This document shows positions 31,948 through 39,444 of a DNA stretch of 39,444 nt, piece after piece; positions within the stretch are counted from its first letter, which is position 1; each line of letters starts with the position of its first letter. A program made the translations under genes and the position numbers. The stretch spans positions 1 to 39,444 of the forward strand of contig JALEGH010000090.1 in NCBI GenBank assembly GCA_022763065.1, in the 5' to 3' direction. Below the pieces are notes generated by a model, which worked only from the letters and a program-made list of their open reading frames with translations, was not told the DNA's origin and did no database searches. This DNA comes from Alphaproteobacteria bacterium (lineage in GTDB: Bacteria > Pseudomonadota > Alphaproteobacteria > Micavibrionales > Micavibrionaceae).

Positions 31948-34248
31948 TTAATAACTATTAATTTCTTCTTTTACCCGTTCAAATTCTTTTTGAATATTTT
32001 CTATCAACTCCGGCGTGCTTTGCTTTTCTTCTGCGCTGTCTTGAACTTTGCTGGCGGCGTCGCCTAATATATTTGCACAAGCAGAGCGGGCGGCTCCTTT
32101 CAAACTATGTGCGGTTTCAGCCAAGTCATGAAAATTTTGTTCGTGATGTGCGGCGACAAGTTTTTCAACCAGAGCTTCTGTCATTTCGACAAACATTTTG
32201 AGCATCTCAATTGTTCCTTCATCAAAGGAACCCATCTGGGCAATGATGGCGTCTTGGTCAATGGCGGTGGCGGTGTTTGTTTTATCTGTGGCGGGTTTTT
32301 CTTTTGGTGTTGTCGGTTGAAGGAGGGCAGTGGTTTCTTCTTCCGCGCTCAAAAGGCCCCAACGCATAAGAAGGCGTTTAAATTGCCCGAGCGAAACGGG
32401 TTTGAGCAAACATTCATCAAAACCGTGAGACATGTAAATTTGGCGTTGGCTCATTTGTACATCGGCGGTAAGAGAGATCACCGGGAAGTGCCGGTCCAGT
32501 TTCTCATCATCTTCGCGAATGGCTTGAATAACGCTATATCCATCCATTTCCGGCATATGAAGATCTGTCAGAAGAATGCCGTATTCACCACTACGAACCG
32601 CTTCCAAAGCTTCTTTCCCGTTTTCAACAAACTTGGCTTCAACACCCAAAATATCCAATTGGCGCTGTAGAATATCACGGACACTGGCCGTATCTTCGGC
32701 GATCAGGAGTTTTGTGGGACCATCTATTCCCATCTTCATGACTTTGCTGGAGGCATCAAGAACGGCTTCGCCCAGCCCTAAACGACTGGCAGGTTTGGTG
32801 AGATAAGTAACACCGAGAGATTGAAGTGTATGTTGTAGTCCTGCATCATCGCGCACGGTATACATGATTAGTCCCATAAAGGGGCGTACTTCCATGATTT
32901 CGCGGATAAGGTCCAGCCCAAGCCCATCGGGGAGGCCCTGATCAATAATACCCACATCAAAAGGGCGTCTGGAGAATAAATCGCGCGCTTCTTCGCAAGT
33001 CGCGCAGCTTTCGACATTGGCACCCATCGAACGTAAGGAGCGCACAATCTCCTTGGCTCCCATCGGATGATCTTCGGCGGATAAAACGGAAATACCGTCC
33101 AGTGTTGGCATATCCAGAACTTCAGCTTGTGTGTCTACTTCTTCGGTGGGGATTTCAAACCAAAAGGTGGAGCCTTTCCCTTCTTTGGATAAAACACCGA
33201 TTTGTCCGCCCATCATTTCAACCAGCTTTTTGGAAATAGACAGACCCAGCCCGGTTCCGCCATATTTACGGGAGGTGGAATTGTCAGCTTGGGTAAAGGG
33301 AGAAAAAAGCTTATCGGCAATTTCCTGACTCATGCCAATTCCAGTATCAATAATCTCAAACCTTAAACCAACCCGGTTTTCAGGGATTTCAATGTTCTTA
33401 CAATCGGTCGTGACTTTGATAGTGACGCTACCTTGATGGGTGAATTTGAGCGCATTGCCCATGAGGTTCATAATAACCTGACGCAGGCGCTTGGGGTCGC
33501 CTACAACTACAAAGGGAACGTCCTTGGCAATATCATCTTTGAGCTCGACATCTTTACCCTGAACCTTGACGGCGAGCGCCTCATTAATACCGTATGCGAG
33601 GGTACGCACAGGCACTTCAAAATAATCCAACTCCATCTGGTCGGCATCCATTTTGGCAAAATCCAGAATATCATCCAGAATTTCTAAGAGCTCACTGGCG
33701 GAATTCTTGGCCGTTTTGTTCATGGTTTGCACATCGGGCGAGAGGTCGGATTGTTCCATTAGTTCTAAGAGCCCGTAAATGGATTGCATCGGCGTTCTGA
33801 TTTCATGGCTCATCGTGGCCAGAAAATTTGATTTTTGCTCGGCGCTTGCATCGGCCTTTTCCAGATCAGCTTCCAACTGCGATTCAACTTCTTTACTGGC
33901 GGAAATATCAGTGGCCCACAGGGTAAAACATTCTTGATCCTGATATTGGCTTTCACGTATCGAAACAAGCGCCCAGCGCTTTTTATCTTTATTTTGAGCG
34001 CGAAAACTCAAGGTCGTGGTTTGAGGCGGGGTTGGGCTTTTCAGTCTCTTGGCAAGTTCACAAGTTTCGGTTTCGGGCCATATTTCTTCTAAAGATTTCC
34101 CGAGGAGTTCTGTTTGTTTCTTATAGCCCAAAGCTTTGATAAAAGTTGCATTCGCGTATAAAACATCCAGATTTTGCCGGTCACGCTTAATGATACAAAC
34201 GCCAACGGGAACATCATCATAAGAATGGACAAAATCGGGGAGTGACAT
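31948..34248 (-). CDS. Hybrid histidine kinase (PAS-HisKA-HATPase-REC-REC-HPt)
   Basis: A 766-residue multi-step phosphorelay kinase without membrane segments, so cytoplasmic. A PAS domain (about 5-118) is followed by HisKA with His148 (NFLATMSHEIRTPM). The HATPase has the N box around Asn265, DTGIGM (301-306) and GGTGLGLSIS (330-339). Receiver 1 (about 385-500) keeps acceptor Asp436 (IIDQGLPDG). Receiver 2 (about 512-630) has Asp562 (LTDLHMPEMDG) and Lys in LLKPVS, and an HPt domain (about 670-766) has His714 (AETAHSLKGAARSA). The arrangement is like BvgS or BarA relays, but with two receivers. The signal and the final response regulator are not in the sequence; the receiver at 21774 is one possible target. 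The ATG has only AGG close upstream. It converges on the pilus-like cluster and diverges from asd. Confidence 0.93.
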   Translation of the reverse strand: MSLPDFVHSYDDVPVGVCIIKRDRQNLDVLYANATFIKALGYKKQTELLGKSLEEIWPETETCELAKRLKSPTPPQTTTLSFRAQNKDKKRWALVSIRESQYQDQECFTLWATDISASKEVESQLEADLEKADASAEQKSNFLATMSHEIRTPMQSIYGLLELMEQSDLSPDVQTMNKTAKNSASELLEILDDILDFAKMDADQMELDYFEVPVRTLAYGINEALAVKVQGKDVELKDDIAKDVPFVVVGDPKRLRQVIMNLMGNALKFTHQGSVTIKVTTDCKNIEIPENRVGLRFEIIDTGIGMSQEIADKLFSPFTQADNSTSRKYGGTGLGLSISKKLVEMMGGQIGVLSKEGKGSTFWFEIPTEEVDTQAEVLDMPTLDGISVLSAEDHPMGAKEIVRSLRSMGANVESCATCEEARDLFSRRPFDVGIIDQGLPDGLGLDLIREIMEVRPFMGLIMYTVRDDAGLQHTLQSLGVTYLTKPASRLGLGEAVLDASSKVMKMGIDGPTKLLIAEDTASVRDILQRQLDILGVEAKFVENGKEALEAVRSGEYGILLTDLHMPEMDGYSVIQAIREDDEKLDRHFPVISLTADVQMSQRQIYMSHGFDECLLKPVSLGQFKRLLMRWGLLSAEEETTALLQPTTPKEKPATDKTNTATAIDQDAIIAQMGSFDEGTIEMLKMFVEMTEALVEKLVAAHHEQNFHDLAETAHSLKGAARSACANILGDAASKVQDSAEEKQSTPELIENIQKEFERVKEEINSY

Positions 34249-34279
34249 AGCCTAAAATATGGAATAAAAGATTGCGTTG

Positions 34280-34320
34280 GATGGCCTTTGTAAGACGGAT
34301 GATCCGCAAGGCAAACCATC
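34280..34320. repeat. Nested imperfect dyad between the hybrid kinase gene and asd
   Basis: GATG (34280-34283) pairs with CATC (34317-34320), GCCTT(T)G (34284-34290) with CAAGGC (34307-34312), and CGGA with TCCG around TGA (34296-34306). The result is a layered 41-base hairpin in a 120-base divergent gap. No T-run follows on either side. It could be a leader structure for asd or an operator. Confidence 0.3.
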
Positions 34321-34368
34321 TTATCACAGATTGTAAATTTTGAGCGAGAAGAAAAAGGAAATCGAAAT

Positions 34369-35379
34369 ATGACATATAAAGTGGCTGTTGTGGGCGCGAC
34401 AGGAAATGTCGGGCGGGAGATGCTCGAAATTTTGCATGAGCGGGAATTTCCAGTGAGCGAGGTGGTGGCTCTTGCTTCTCATCGCTCTGCCGGACAGGAA
34501 GTTTCTTTTGGGGATCAGACCCTTAAAGTTCAGGATCTTGCCAAATATGATTTTAAAGGAACGGACTTTGTTTTCTCCTCACCGGGGGCGAAAATCTCGG
34601 CGAAATTTGCGCCCATTGCGGCCAAGGCGGGTGCCATTGTGATTGATAATACCAGCCATTTCCGGATGGAGTCGGATGTGCCCTTGGTGGTGCCGGAGGT
34701 GAATGCCGAAGACCTTAAGGGCTATTCGAAGCGCAATATTATCGCCAATCCGAATTGTTCGACAATCCAAATGGTGGTGGCGCTGAAACCTTTACACGAG
34801 GCGGCAAATATAAAACGCATCGTAGTGTCTACATATCAATCCGTTTCTGGTGCGGGCAAATCGGCGATGGATGAGCTGTTTAACCAGTCGCGTCATTTCT
34901 TTATGCATGATGTGGTAAACCCGGAGGAATTTCCCAAGCAAATCGTATTTAATGTGATCCCGCAAATTGATAAATTTATGGATGATGGAGCCACTAAGGA
35001 AGAGTGGAAAATGGTCGTAGAAACCAAAAAGATATTGGACCCGGATATTGAAGTTTGTGCCAATTGTGTGCGGATGCCGGTCTTTATTGGTCATGCCGAG
35101 ATGGTGAATGTGGAGCTGGAAAAGGAGTTATCTCCGGTGCAGGCCAAGAAGCTGTGGCAGGAAACGGAAGGTATCACGCTCATTGATCTGGAAAGTGAAA
35201 TGGAATATATCACGCCCGCAGAGATTGCCGGGGAGGATGACGTATTCATCTCCCGCGTGCGTCAGGATGCATCGGTTAAGCATGGGCTGAATTTCTGGTG
35301 TGTGGCGGATAATATGCGCAAAGGGGCTGCGCTCAATTCTATTCAGATTGCCGAGGCTCTTATTCGGGATTATCTGTAA
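34369..35379 (+). CDS. asd: Aspartate-semialdehyde dehydrogenase
   Basis: A 336-residue NADP-dependent enzyme that reduces aspartyl phosphate to aspartate semialdehyde, the branch point to lysine, diaminopimelate, methionine and threonine. It has the N-terminal Rossmann motif VVGATGNVGREML, the catalytic Cys130 in NPNCSTIQMV, STYQSVSGAGKSAMDEL, and the active-site His in RMPVFIGHAEMV, followed by the C-terminal NMRKGAALNSIQIAEAL. Length and motifs are standard. AGGA lies 9 bases before the ATG. It is a single gene between the divergent hybrid kinase and the sdh promoter. Confidence 0.97.
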   Translation: MTYKVAVVGATGNVGREMLEILHEREFPVSEVVALASHRSAGQEVSFGDQTLKVQDLAKYDFKGTDFVFSSPGAKISAKFAPIAAKAGAIVIDNTSHFRMESDVPLVVPEVNAEDLKGYSKRNIIANPNCSTIQMVVALKPLHEAANIKRIVVSTYQSVSGAGKSAMDELFNQSRHFFMHDVVNPEEFPKQIVFNVIPQIDKFMDDGATKEEWKMVVETKKILDPDIEVCANCVRMPVFIGHAEMVNVELEKELSPVQAKKLWQETEGITLIDLESEMEYITPAEIAGEDDVFISRVRQDASVKHGLNFWCVADNMRKGAALNSIQIAEALIRDYL

Positions 35380-35421
35380 AGTGATCATGATTTGCTCATT
35401 TTCGGGCTGTAAAATTCGGAC

Positions 35422-35450
35422 TTGGAAAAACGATGCCCAGTCTTTATGAT
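35422..35450 (+). promoter_or_regulatory. Promoter of the sdhCDAB operon
   Basis: TTGGAA (35422-35427) and TATGAT (35445-35450) are spaced by exactly 17 bases, with 4 and 5 matches to the sigma70 boxes. Transcription from about 35457 gives a 30-base leader containing AAGGAATGAG before the sdhC ATG. Confidence 0.65.
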
Positions 35451-35487
35451 GAACGTCACTGAGTTTCGTCTTAAGGAATGAGCAAGA

Positions 35488-35943
35488 ATGTCAGAAGTGA
35501 AATCAACGCCAGAGCGTCCGTTATCTCCGCATCTTCAAGTATATAGGCTTCCTTATAATGCATTAATGTCTATTTCTGGCCGGGGTGTCGGCATCATCTT
35601 GTCAGTTGTGCTGATGGTTCTTTTGGGTGGATTTATCTATGTGGCACAAAATGCAGAAAATTATGATCAGGTCATGGCGCTTTTGAAGCTTCCTTATGTG
35701 TCTTGGGGCCTTTGGGGGTTGGTTTTTCTCACTTTTTTCTATTTAGGCAATGGTATCCGCCATGTGTTGTGGGATATCGGCATAGGGCTTAACCAAAAAG
35801 CTGGGATTGCGAGTGGCAATATTGTCCTTCTTTTAGCGACTATATTAACTCTTGTCCTTTGGCAGTTTTCCTGTGGTTGCTGGTCAGCTCAGGTGAGAGA
35901 TCAGGACGCCCCCGTGCAAGAAGAGGTGGAAAATGTCCGCTAA
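35488..35943 (+). CDS. sdhC: Succinate dehydrogenase cytochrome b556 subunit
   Basis: A 151-residue membrane anchor subunit of complex II that binds heme b and quinone with SdhD. It shows the family motif RPLSPHLQVYRLP near the N-terminus, where the following Ser/Arg (SISGRGVG) contacts quinone. Three membrane segments follow, with the heme-ligand His in GIRHVLWD. The C-terminus extends by about 20 hydrophilic residues ([13 protein letters not shown]). AAGGA lies about 11 bases before the ATG. Its end overlaps the sdhD start by 11 bases, indicating coupling. Confidence 0.94.
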   Translation: MSEVKSTPERPLSPHLQVYRLPYNALMSISGRGVGIILSVVLMVLLGGFIYVAQNAENYDQVMALLKLPYVSWGLWGLVFLTFFYLGNGIRHVLWDIGIGLNQKAGIASGNIVLLLATILTLVLWQFSCGCWSAQVRDQDAPVQEEVENVR

Positions 35944-36337
35944 GAAGAATCAAACAATTCAAACACCGTTAGCAAAAGCAAAGGGGTTGGGTTCTGCTCA
36001 TGAGGGTGTGCATCACTGGCTCATGCATAAGGTGACGACCCTTATGAATATTCCGCTTGTGGCCTGGTTGCTTTATACGGTTTTTCATTTGAAAGAAGCA
36101 AATTATACGGAGTTCACAACCTATATGGCTCAACCGTTTCACAGCATCGCGGCTATTTTATTTGTGATGGTTACTTTATATCATATGGCGCTGGAGCTTC
36201 AGGTGGTCTATGAAGATTATATTTCCTGCCGGATTTTACGAATGTTTAAAGTATGGGGAATGAAGATTTTTTTCTTTGTACTCGGCGTGGCGACGATTTT
36301 CACAATTTTGAGTCTTGGCTTCACAGTGACAGGATAG
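35933..36337 (+). CDS. sdhD: Succinate dehydrogenase membrane anchor subunit
   Basis: A 134-residue second membrane subunit of complex II, with three hydrophobic segments (residues about 38-52, 70-92 and 105-130). The motif [16 protein letters not shown] is the usual His-containing segment (HxxLGxQVVIEDY in relatives) for heme and quinone binding. AGAGG lies 6-8 bases before the ATG, inside the end of sdhC. It is followed by sdhA after 16 bases. Confidence 0.92.
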   Translation: MSAKKNQTIQTPLAKAKGLGSAHEGVHHWLMHKVTTLMNIPLVAWLLYTVFHLKEANYTEFTTYMAQPFHSIAAILFVMVTLYHMALELQVVYEDYISCRILRMFKVWGMKIFFFVLGVATIFTILSLGFTVTG

Positions 36338-36353
36338 GGACGGATATAAATCA

Positions 36354-38147
36354 ATGACACAATCTTACGAAATTATTGATCATGAATATGACGTTGTTGT
36401 TGTCGGGGCCGGTGGTGCGGGCTTGCGTGCCGGATTTGGCTGCGCGGAAAAAGGGCTTAAAACTGCGCTCATATCTAAGGTTTTCCCCACACGCTCCCAC
36501 ACGGTGGCGGCGCAAGGAGGAATTTCTGCAGCGCTTGGCAATATGGGCGAGGATGACTGGCGCTTTCACATGTATGATACGGTGAAGGGCTCTGACTGGT
36601 TGGGTGATCAGGATGCGATTGAATATATGTGCCGCGAGGCGATCCCGGCGGTGATTGAGCTGGAGCATTACGGCGTTCCTTTTTCAAGGACGGCTGCGGG
36701 TAAAATTTATCAGCGTGCCTTTGGCGGGATGACAACCCATTACGGTCAAGGTACCGCGCAGCGCACTTGTGCTGCAGCAGACCGGACGGGCCATGCGATG
36801 CTCCATACGTTGTATCAGCAGGCGCTCAAACACAGGGCAGAATTTTTTATCGAATATTTTGCGCTTGATCTCATCATGGACGATGAGGGAGCGTGTGTTG
36901 GTGTGATGGCGTGGAATTTGGATGATGGAACAATTCACCGCTTCCGGGCGCACCAAACCATATTGGCTACAGGCGGCTATGGTCGCGCTTATTTCTCCTG
37001 CACATCTGCCCATACCTGTACAGGTGATGGAGGCGGCATGGCTGCACGCGCGGGAATTGCCTTGCAGGATATGGAGTTTACCCAGTTTCATCCGACAGGT
37101 GTTTACGGCGCGGGGTGCTTGATTACCGAAGGCGTGCGCGGGGAGGGCGGCTACCTGACCAATAGTGAAGGGGAGCGCTTTATGGAGCGCTACGCCCCAA
37201 GTGCCAAGGATTTGGCCTCGCGTGATGTGGTGAGCCGCTCTATGACGATTGAAATTCGTGAAGGGCGTGGTGTTGGAGATAATAGTGATCATATCCATTT
37301 GAATTTGATGCATCTGGACCCGGATATTATTCATTCGCGGCTACCGGGAATTGCAGAAACGGCAAAAATCTTCGCTGGTGTCGATGTCACGAAGGAACCG
37401 ATCCCCGTGTTGCCGACGGTTCATTATAATATGGGTGGTGTGCCAACTAATTTTAGAACCGAAGTTGTAAATCCGACTAAGAAAGATCCACACGCAGTTG
37501 TGCCGGGCCTCATGGCGATTGGCGAGGCGGCTTGTGTTTCCGTGCATGGGGCGAACCGTTTGGGCTCTAACTCTCTTCTTGATCTGGTGGTGTTTGGGCG
37601 CGCCGCAGCTATTCGCGCGGCTGAAACAGTGCGCCCCGGTATGCCGCATAAATCCTTAAGCGCGGAGCAAAACGGTCAAAAGGCATTGGACAGGCTGGAT
37701 AGTGTGCGTCATGCGAAGGGGAACACCTCAACGGCGGAGCTTCGTATGAGTATGCAAAAGACAATGCAGGACCATGCGGCAGTGTTTCGCACGGGTGATG
37801 TTCTTGATGAGGGGCTGGAGAAAATTGTGAAGATATTTAATGAGCGTGATGATTTATTCATCAATGACCGCTCGATGATTTTTAATACGGACCTTGTGGA
37901 AACGCTGGAGCTGGATAATTTGCTTTATCAATCAGTGGCCAGTATGGCGGGAGCTGCTAATCGTCAGGAATCACGCGGGGCGCATGCGCGGGAAGATTAT
38001 CCGGAACGCGATGATAAGAAATGGATGAAGCACAGCGTGATTTGGATTGATGAAAAGGGGAAGCAGAAAATTGACTACCGTCCTGTGACGCTCCACACGC
38101 TTACCGATGAGGTGGAGGCCGTTCCACCCAAGGCGCGAGTTTATTAA
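36354..38147 (+). CDS. sdhA: Succinate dehydrogenase flavoprotein subunit
   Basis: A 597-residue catalytic subunit of complex II that oxidises succinate to fumarate in the TCA cycle and passes electrons to SdhB. It has the N-terminal FAD-binding [14 protein letters not shown] and the His for covalent FAD in [14 protein letters not shown] (about residue 49). The substrate-site segments are [23 protein letters not shown] and [21 protein letters not shown]. The C-terminal domain ends [18 protein letters not shown]. All features are those of a normal SdhA. The ribosome binding site is weak, so translation probably relies on coupling with sdhD. Confidence 0.98.
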   Translation: MTQSYEIIDHEYDVVVVGAGGAGLRAGFGCAEKGLKTALISKVFPTRSHTVAAQGGISAALGNMGEDDWRFHMYDTVKGSDWLGDQDAIEYMCREAIPAVIELEHYGVPFSRTAAGKIYQRAFGGMTTHYGQGTAQRTCAAADRTGHAMLHTLYQQALKHRAEFFIEYFALDLIMDDEGACVGVMAWNLDDGTIHRFRAHQTILATGGYGRAYFSCTSAHTCTGDGGGMAARAGIALQDMEFTQFHPTGVYGAGCLITEGVRGEGGYLTNSEGERFMERYAPSAKDLASRDVVSRSMTIEIREGRGVGDNSDHIHLNLMHLDPDIIHSRLPGIAETAKIFAGVDVTKEPIPVLPTVHYNMGGVPTNFRTEVVNPTKKDPHAVVPGLMAIGEAACVSVHGANRLGSNSLLDLVVFGRAAAIRAAETVRPGMPHKSLSAEQNGQKALDRLDSVRHAKGNTSTAELRMSMQKTMQDHAAVFRTGDVLDEGLEKIVKIFNERDDLFINDRSMIFNTDLVETLELDNLLYQSVASMAGAANRQESRGAHAREDYPERDDKKWMKHSVIWIDEKGKQKIDYRPVTLHTLTDEVEAVPPKARVY

Positions 38148-38157
38148 GAGGTTTTTG

Positions 38158-38955
38158 ATGATGGCTAAATTTACACTTCCTAAAAATTCCAAGGTTAAAA
38201 AAGGTCAGAAATTTGATGCGGCTGAGGGCGCCTCAAATAAAAAGAAGTTTAAGGTCTATCGTTGGGACCCGGAAAACGAGGATAATCCGCGTCTGGATGA
38301 ATATGATATTAATCTGGATGAATGTGGTCCGATGGTGCTTGATGCCATCATTCATATTAAAGATAAGGTGGACAGCACCCTGACTTTCCGGCGTTCCTGC
38401 CGGGAGGGGATTTGCGGGTCTTGTGCGATGAATATTGACGGGCGTAATACACTTGCTTGCCTCAAACCAATTAACGAAGTGAAGGGTGATGTGAAAATTA
38501 CGCCCTTGCCGCATATGCCGGTGGTCAAAGATTTGGTGCCGGATTTAACGCATGCTTATGCCCAATATGAATCGGTTGAGCCGTGGATGAAGACAGACAG
38601 CCCGGCCCCGACAAAAGAGCGTCTGCAAAGCCCGGAAGATGCTGAGAAGCTAAATGGGGATGATGGGAAAGGGCCTGCGGCTTGTATCCTGTGTTTTTGT
38701 TGTTCAACTTCATGCCCTAGCTATTGGTGGAACAGCGATAAATTTTTAGGCCCTGCTATTTTATTAAATGCATGGCGCTGGTTGACCGATACACGTGATG
38801 AGGCCAAGGGGGAGCGTTTGGATCAATTAGAAGACCCTTTCAAATTATACCGTTGTCATACGATCATGAATTGTACAAATGCTTGTCCGAAAGATTTGAA
38901 CCCGGCAAAATCAATTGGAGAAATTAAAAAATTATTGGTCGAACGCCATACGTAA
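38158..38955 (+). CDS. sdhB: Succinate dehydrogenase iron-sulfur subunit
   Basis: A 265-residue subunit carrying the electron path from FAD to quinone. It has the [2Fe-2S] motif [21 protein letters not shown] in the N-terminal ferredoxin domain (C-x4-C-x2-C...C). The [4Fe-4S]/[3Fe-4S] motifs are [17 protein letters not shown] and [17 protein letters not shown] in the C-terminal domain. The start is taken at ATG 38158, where AAGAGG (38146-38151) overlaps the sdhA stop and is 6 bases away; a second ATG follows directly. An earlier in-frame ATG at 38107 lies inside sdhA and lacks a ribosome binding site. The first 25 residues are Lys-rich. Confidence 0.97.
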   Translation: MMAKFTLPKNSKVKKGQKFDAAEGASNKKKFKVYRWDPENEDNPRLDEYDINLDECGPMVLDAIIHIKDKVDSTLTFRRSCREGICGSCAMNIDGRNTLACLKPINEVKGDVKITPLPHMPVVKDLVPDLTHAYAQYESVEPWMKTDSPAPTKERLQSPEDAEKLNGDDGKGPAACILCFCCSTSCPSYWWNSDKFLGPAILLNAWRWLTDTRDEAKGERLDQLEDPFKLYRCHTIMNCTNACPKDLNPAKSIGEIKKLLVERHT

Positions 38956-38981
38956 TTTTAACTTACAAAGAAAGATTTTTA

Positions 38982-39404
38982 ATGATCAGCATTGATATTA
39001 ATTTTGGCGCTTTCCTACTTTCCGGCATTTTTGCCTTTATTTTGGGCATGATCTGGTATCACCCGAATGTTATGGGAGATCGTTGGATGGAGGTACGCGG
39101 TGTACAGGATAAAGGTGTTAAAAAATCAGCTTTGCCTTATGTGGCTTCCTTATTCTTGTGGATTTTGGCGGCGTGTTTTTACGCTTTTTTAGCCAATTTT
39201 TTAAGCATTAATAACGCGGCAGGATATTTTGCTTTGTCTTGTATGATCTGGGTCGCCTTTTCGATGCCGCCAGCTATCATGGGGGCGCTATATACAGGTT
39301 ACCCTTTCGAAGCAGTTGCGATTGATACGTCATATCAGCTTGGCGGGTATTACATGTTTGCAGCGGTTCATATTTTATTTTTGCAGTTTACGCCGCCTGT
39401 ATAA
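38982..39404 (+). CDS. DUF1761 membrane protein
   Basis: A 140-residue protein with four hydrophobic segments (about 8-26, 50-70, 78-100 and 120-137). The N-terminal pattern SGIFAFILGMIWYHPNVMGDRWME is the hallmark of DUF1761 (G-x-x-WY-x-P followed by G-x-x-W). No function is known for the family. It is 26 bases after sdhB in the same direction, so it may be read from the sdh promoter, but there is no evidence for a role in complex II. The ATG is preceded by AAAGAAAG, a poor ribosome binding site. Confidence 0.85.
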   Translation: MISIDINFGAFLLSGIFAFILGMIWYHPNVMGDRWMEVRGVQDKGVKKSALPYVASLFLWILAACFYAFLANFLSINNAAGYFALSCMIWVAFSMPPAIMGALYTGYPFEAVAIDTSYQLGGYYMFAAVHILFLQFTPPV

Positions 39405-39407
39405 TTT

Positions 39408-39425
39408 CTAGATCTGAATATCTAG
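39408..39425. repeat. Short inverted repeat at the right edge
   Basis: CTAGAT (39408-39413) and ATCTAG (39420-39425) are separated by 6 bases just after the DUF1761 stop. The window ends 19 bases later, so it is impossible to say if it is part of a terminator; no T-run follows. Confidence 0.2.
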
Positions 39426-39444
39426 TCCAAAATCAAGCGCCCGA

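Noticed and set aside
32107-32670. A 187-codon plus-strand frame inside the hybrid kinase gene
   Set aside because: It is the antisense of the receiver and HPt domains, with low-complexity Phe/Gly/Cys sequence and no ribosome binding site.
36684-37334. A 216-codon minus-strand frame inside sdhA
   Set aside because: Shadow of a highly conserved gene; no motif and no start signal.
1-39444. CRISPR arrays, tRNA or rRNA genes, transposases, integrases, toxin-antitoxin pairs
   Set aside because: Read on both strands; no regularly spaced repeats, no tRNA-like cloverleaf, and no gene product of these classes was recognised.

Overview
The window looks like a chromosomal segment of an alphaproteobacterium with a moderate, not GC-rich, base composition. 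Three things point there. A divK-pleD pair lies beside an rpmG / rnr / topA / dprA / plsY / pyrC / pyrB block, an order that recurs in Alphaproteobacteria as I recall it. There is an EipB (DUF1849) protein, a family typical of the class. AspRS has the class-typical motif 2 ([13 protein letters not shown]), and rnd sits divergently beside aspS. The pilin-like N-termini recall environmental Micavibrio-type genomes, but that placement is only an inference. I see no tRNA, rRNA, CRISPR array, insertion sequence or prophage.

Layout. 1-3433: the 5' part of rnd (minus, cut by the window edge), divergent aspS, and a convergent DUF6782-like putative metallopeptidase whose stop codon overlaps that of aspS. 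3487-3600: two CU-rich-loop hairpins on the minus strand, the second being a strong terminator; this is a candidate small RNA. 3614-7448: a signalling and envelope group with a short GGDEF protein, eipB, divK and pleD. 7459-17897: rpmG, two tandem RNase R-family genes, topA, dprA and plsY on the minus strand, interrupted by one plus-strand sugar-nucleotide epimerase. 17910-21562: a TauE/SafE permease, pyrC, pyrB and a prepilin peptidase, all minus and tightly spaced, probably one long transcription unit with plsY-dprA-topA.

21669-31929 is the most unusual part. It is a plus-strand cluster for a type IVb-pilus or type II-secretion-like machine, divergent from the prepilin peptidase. In order it encodes a lone receiver domain, a lipoprotein secretin with a long tail, a periplasmic protein with three Ig-like (ASH/choice-of-anchor-D type) modules and a possible GspC/PilP-like C-terminal domain, a GspE/PilB ATPase, a GspF/PilC platform protein, two single-pass proteins placed like GspL and GspM, and two pilin-like proteins that lack Glu5. 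No retraction ATPase, actin-like PilM or classical major pilin is present here. Candidate internal promoters suggest it is read as two or three transcripts.

31948-39404: a minus-strand hybrid histidine kinase (PAS-HisKA-HATPase-REC-REC-HPt), then plus-strand asd, the sdhCDAB operon behind a good sigma70-like promoter, and a DUF1761 membrane protein. Apart from the pilus-like machine, the second RNase R, the inserted epimerase and the metallopeptidase, the content is housekeeping. All genes were read by eye; no database or structure search was run.
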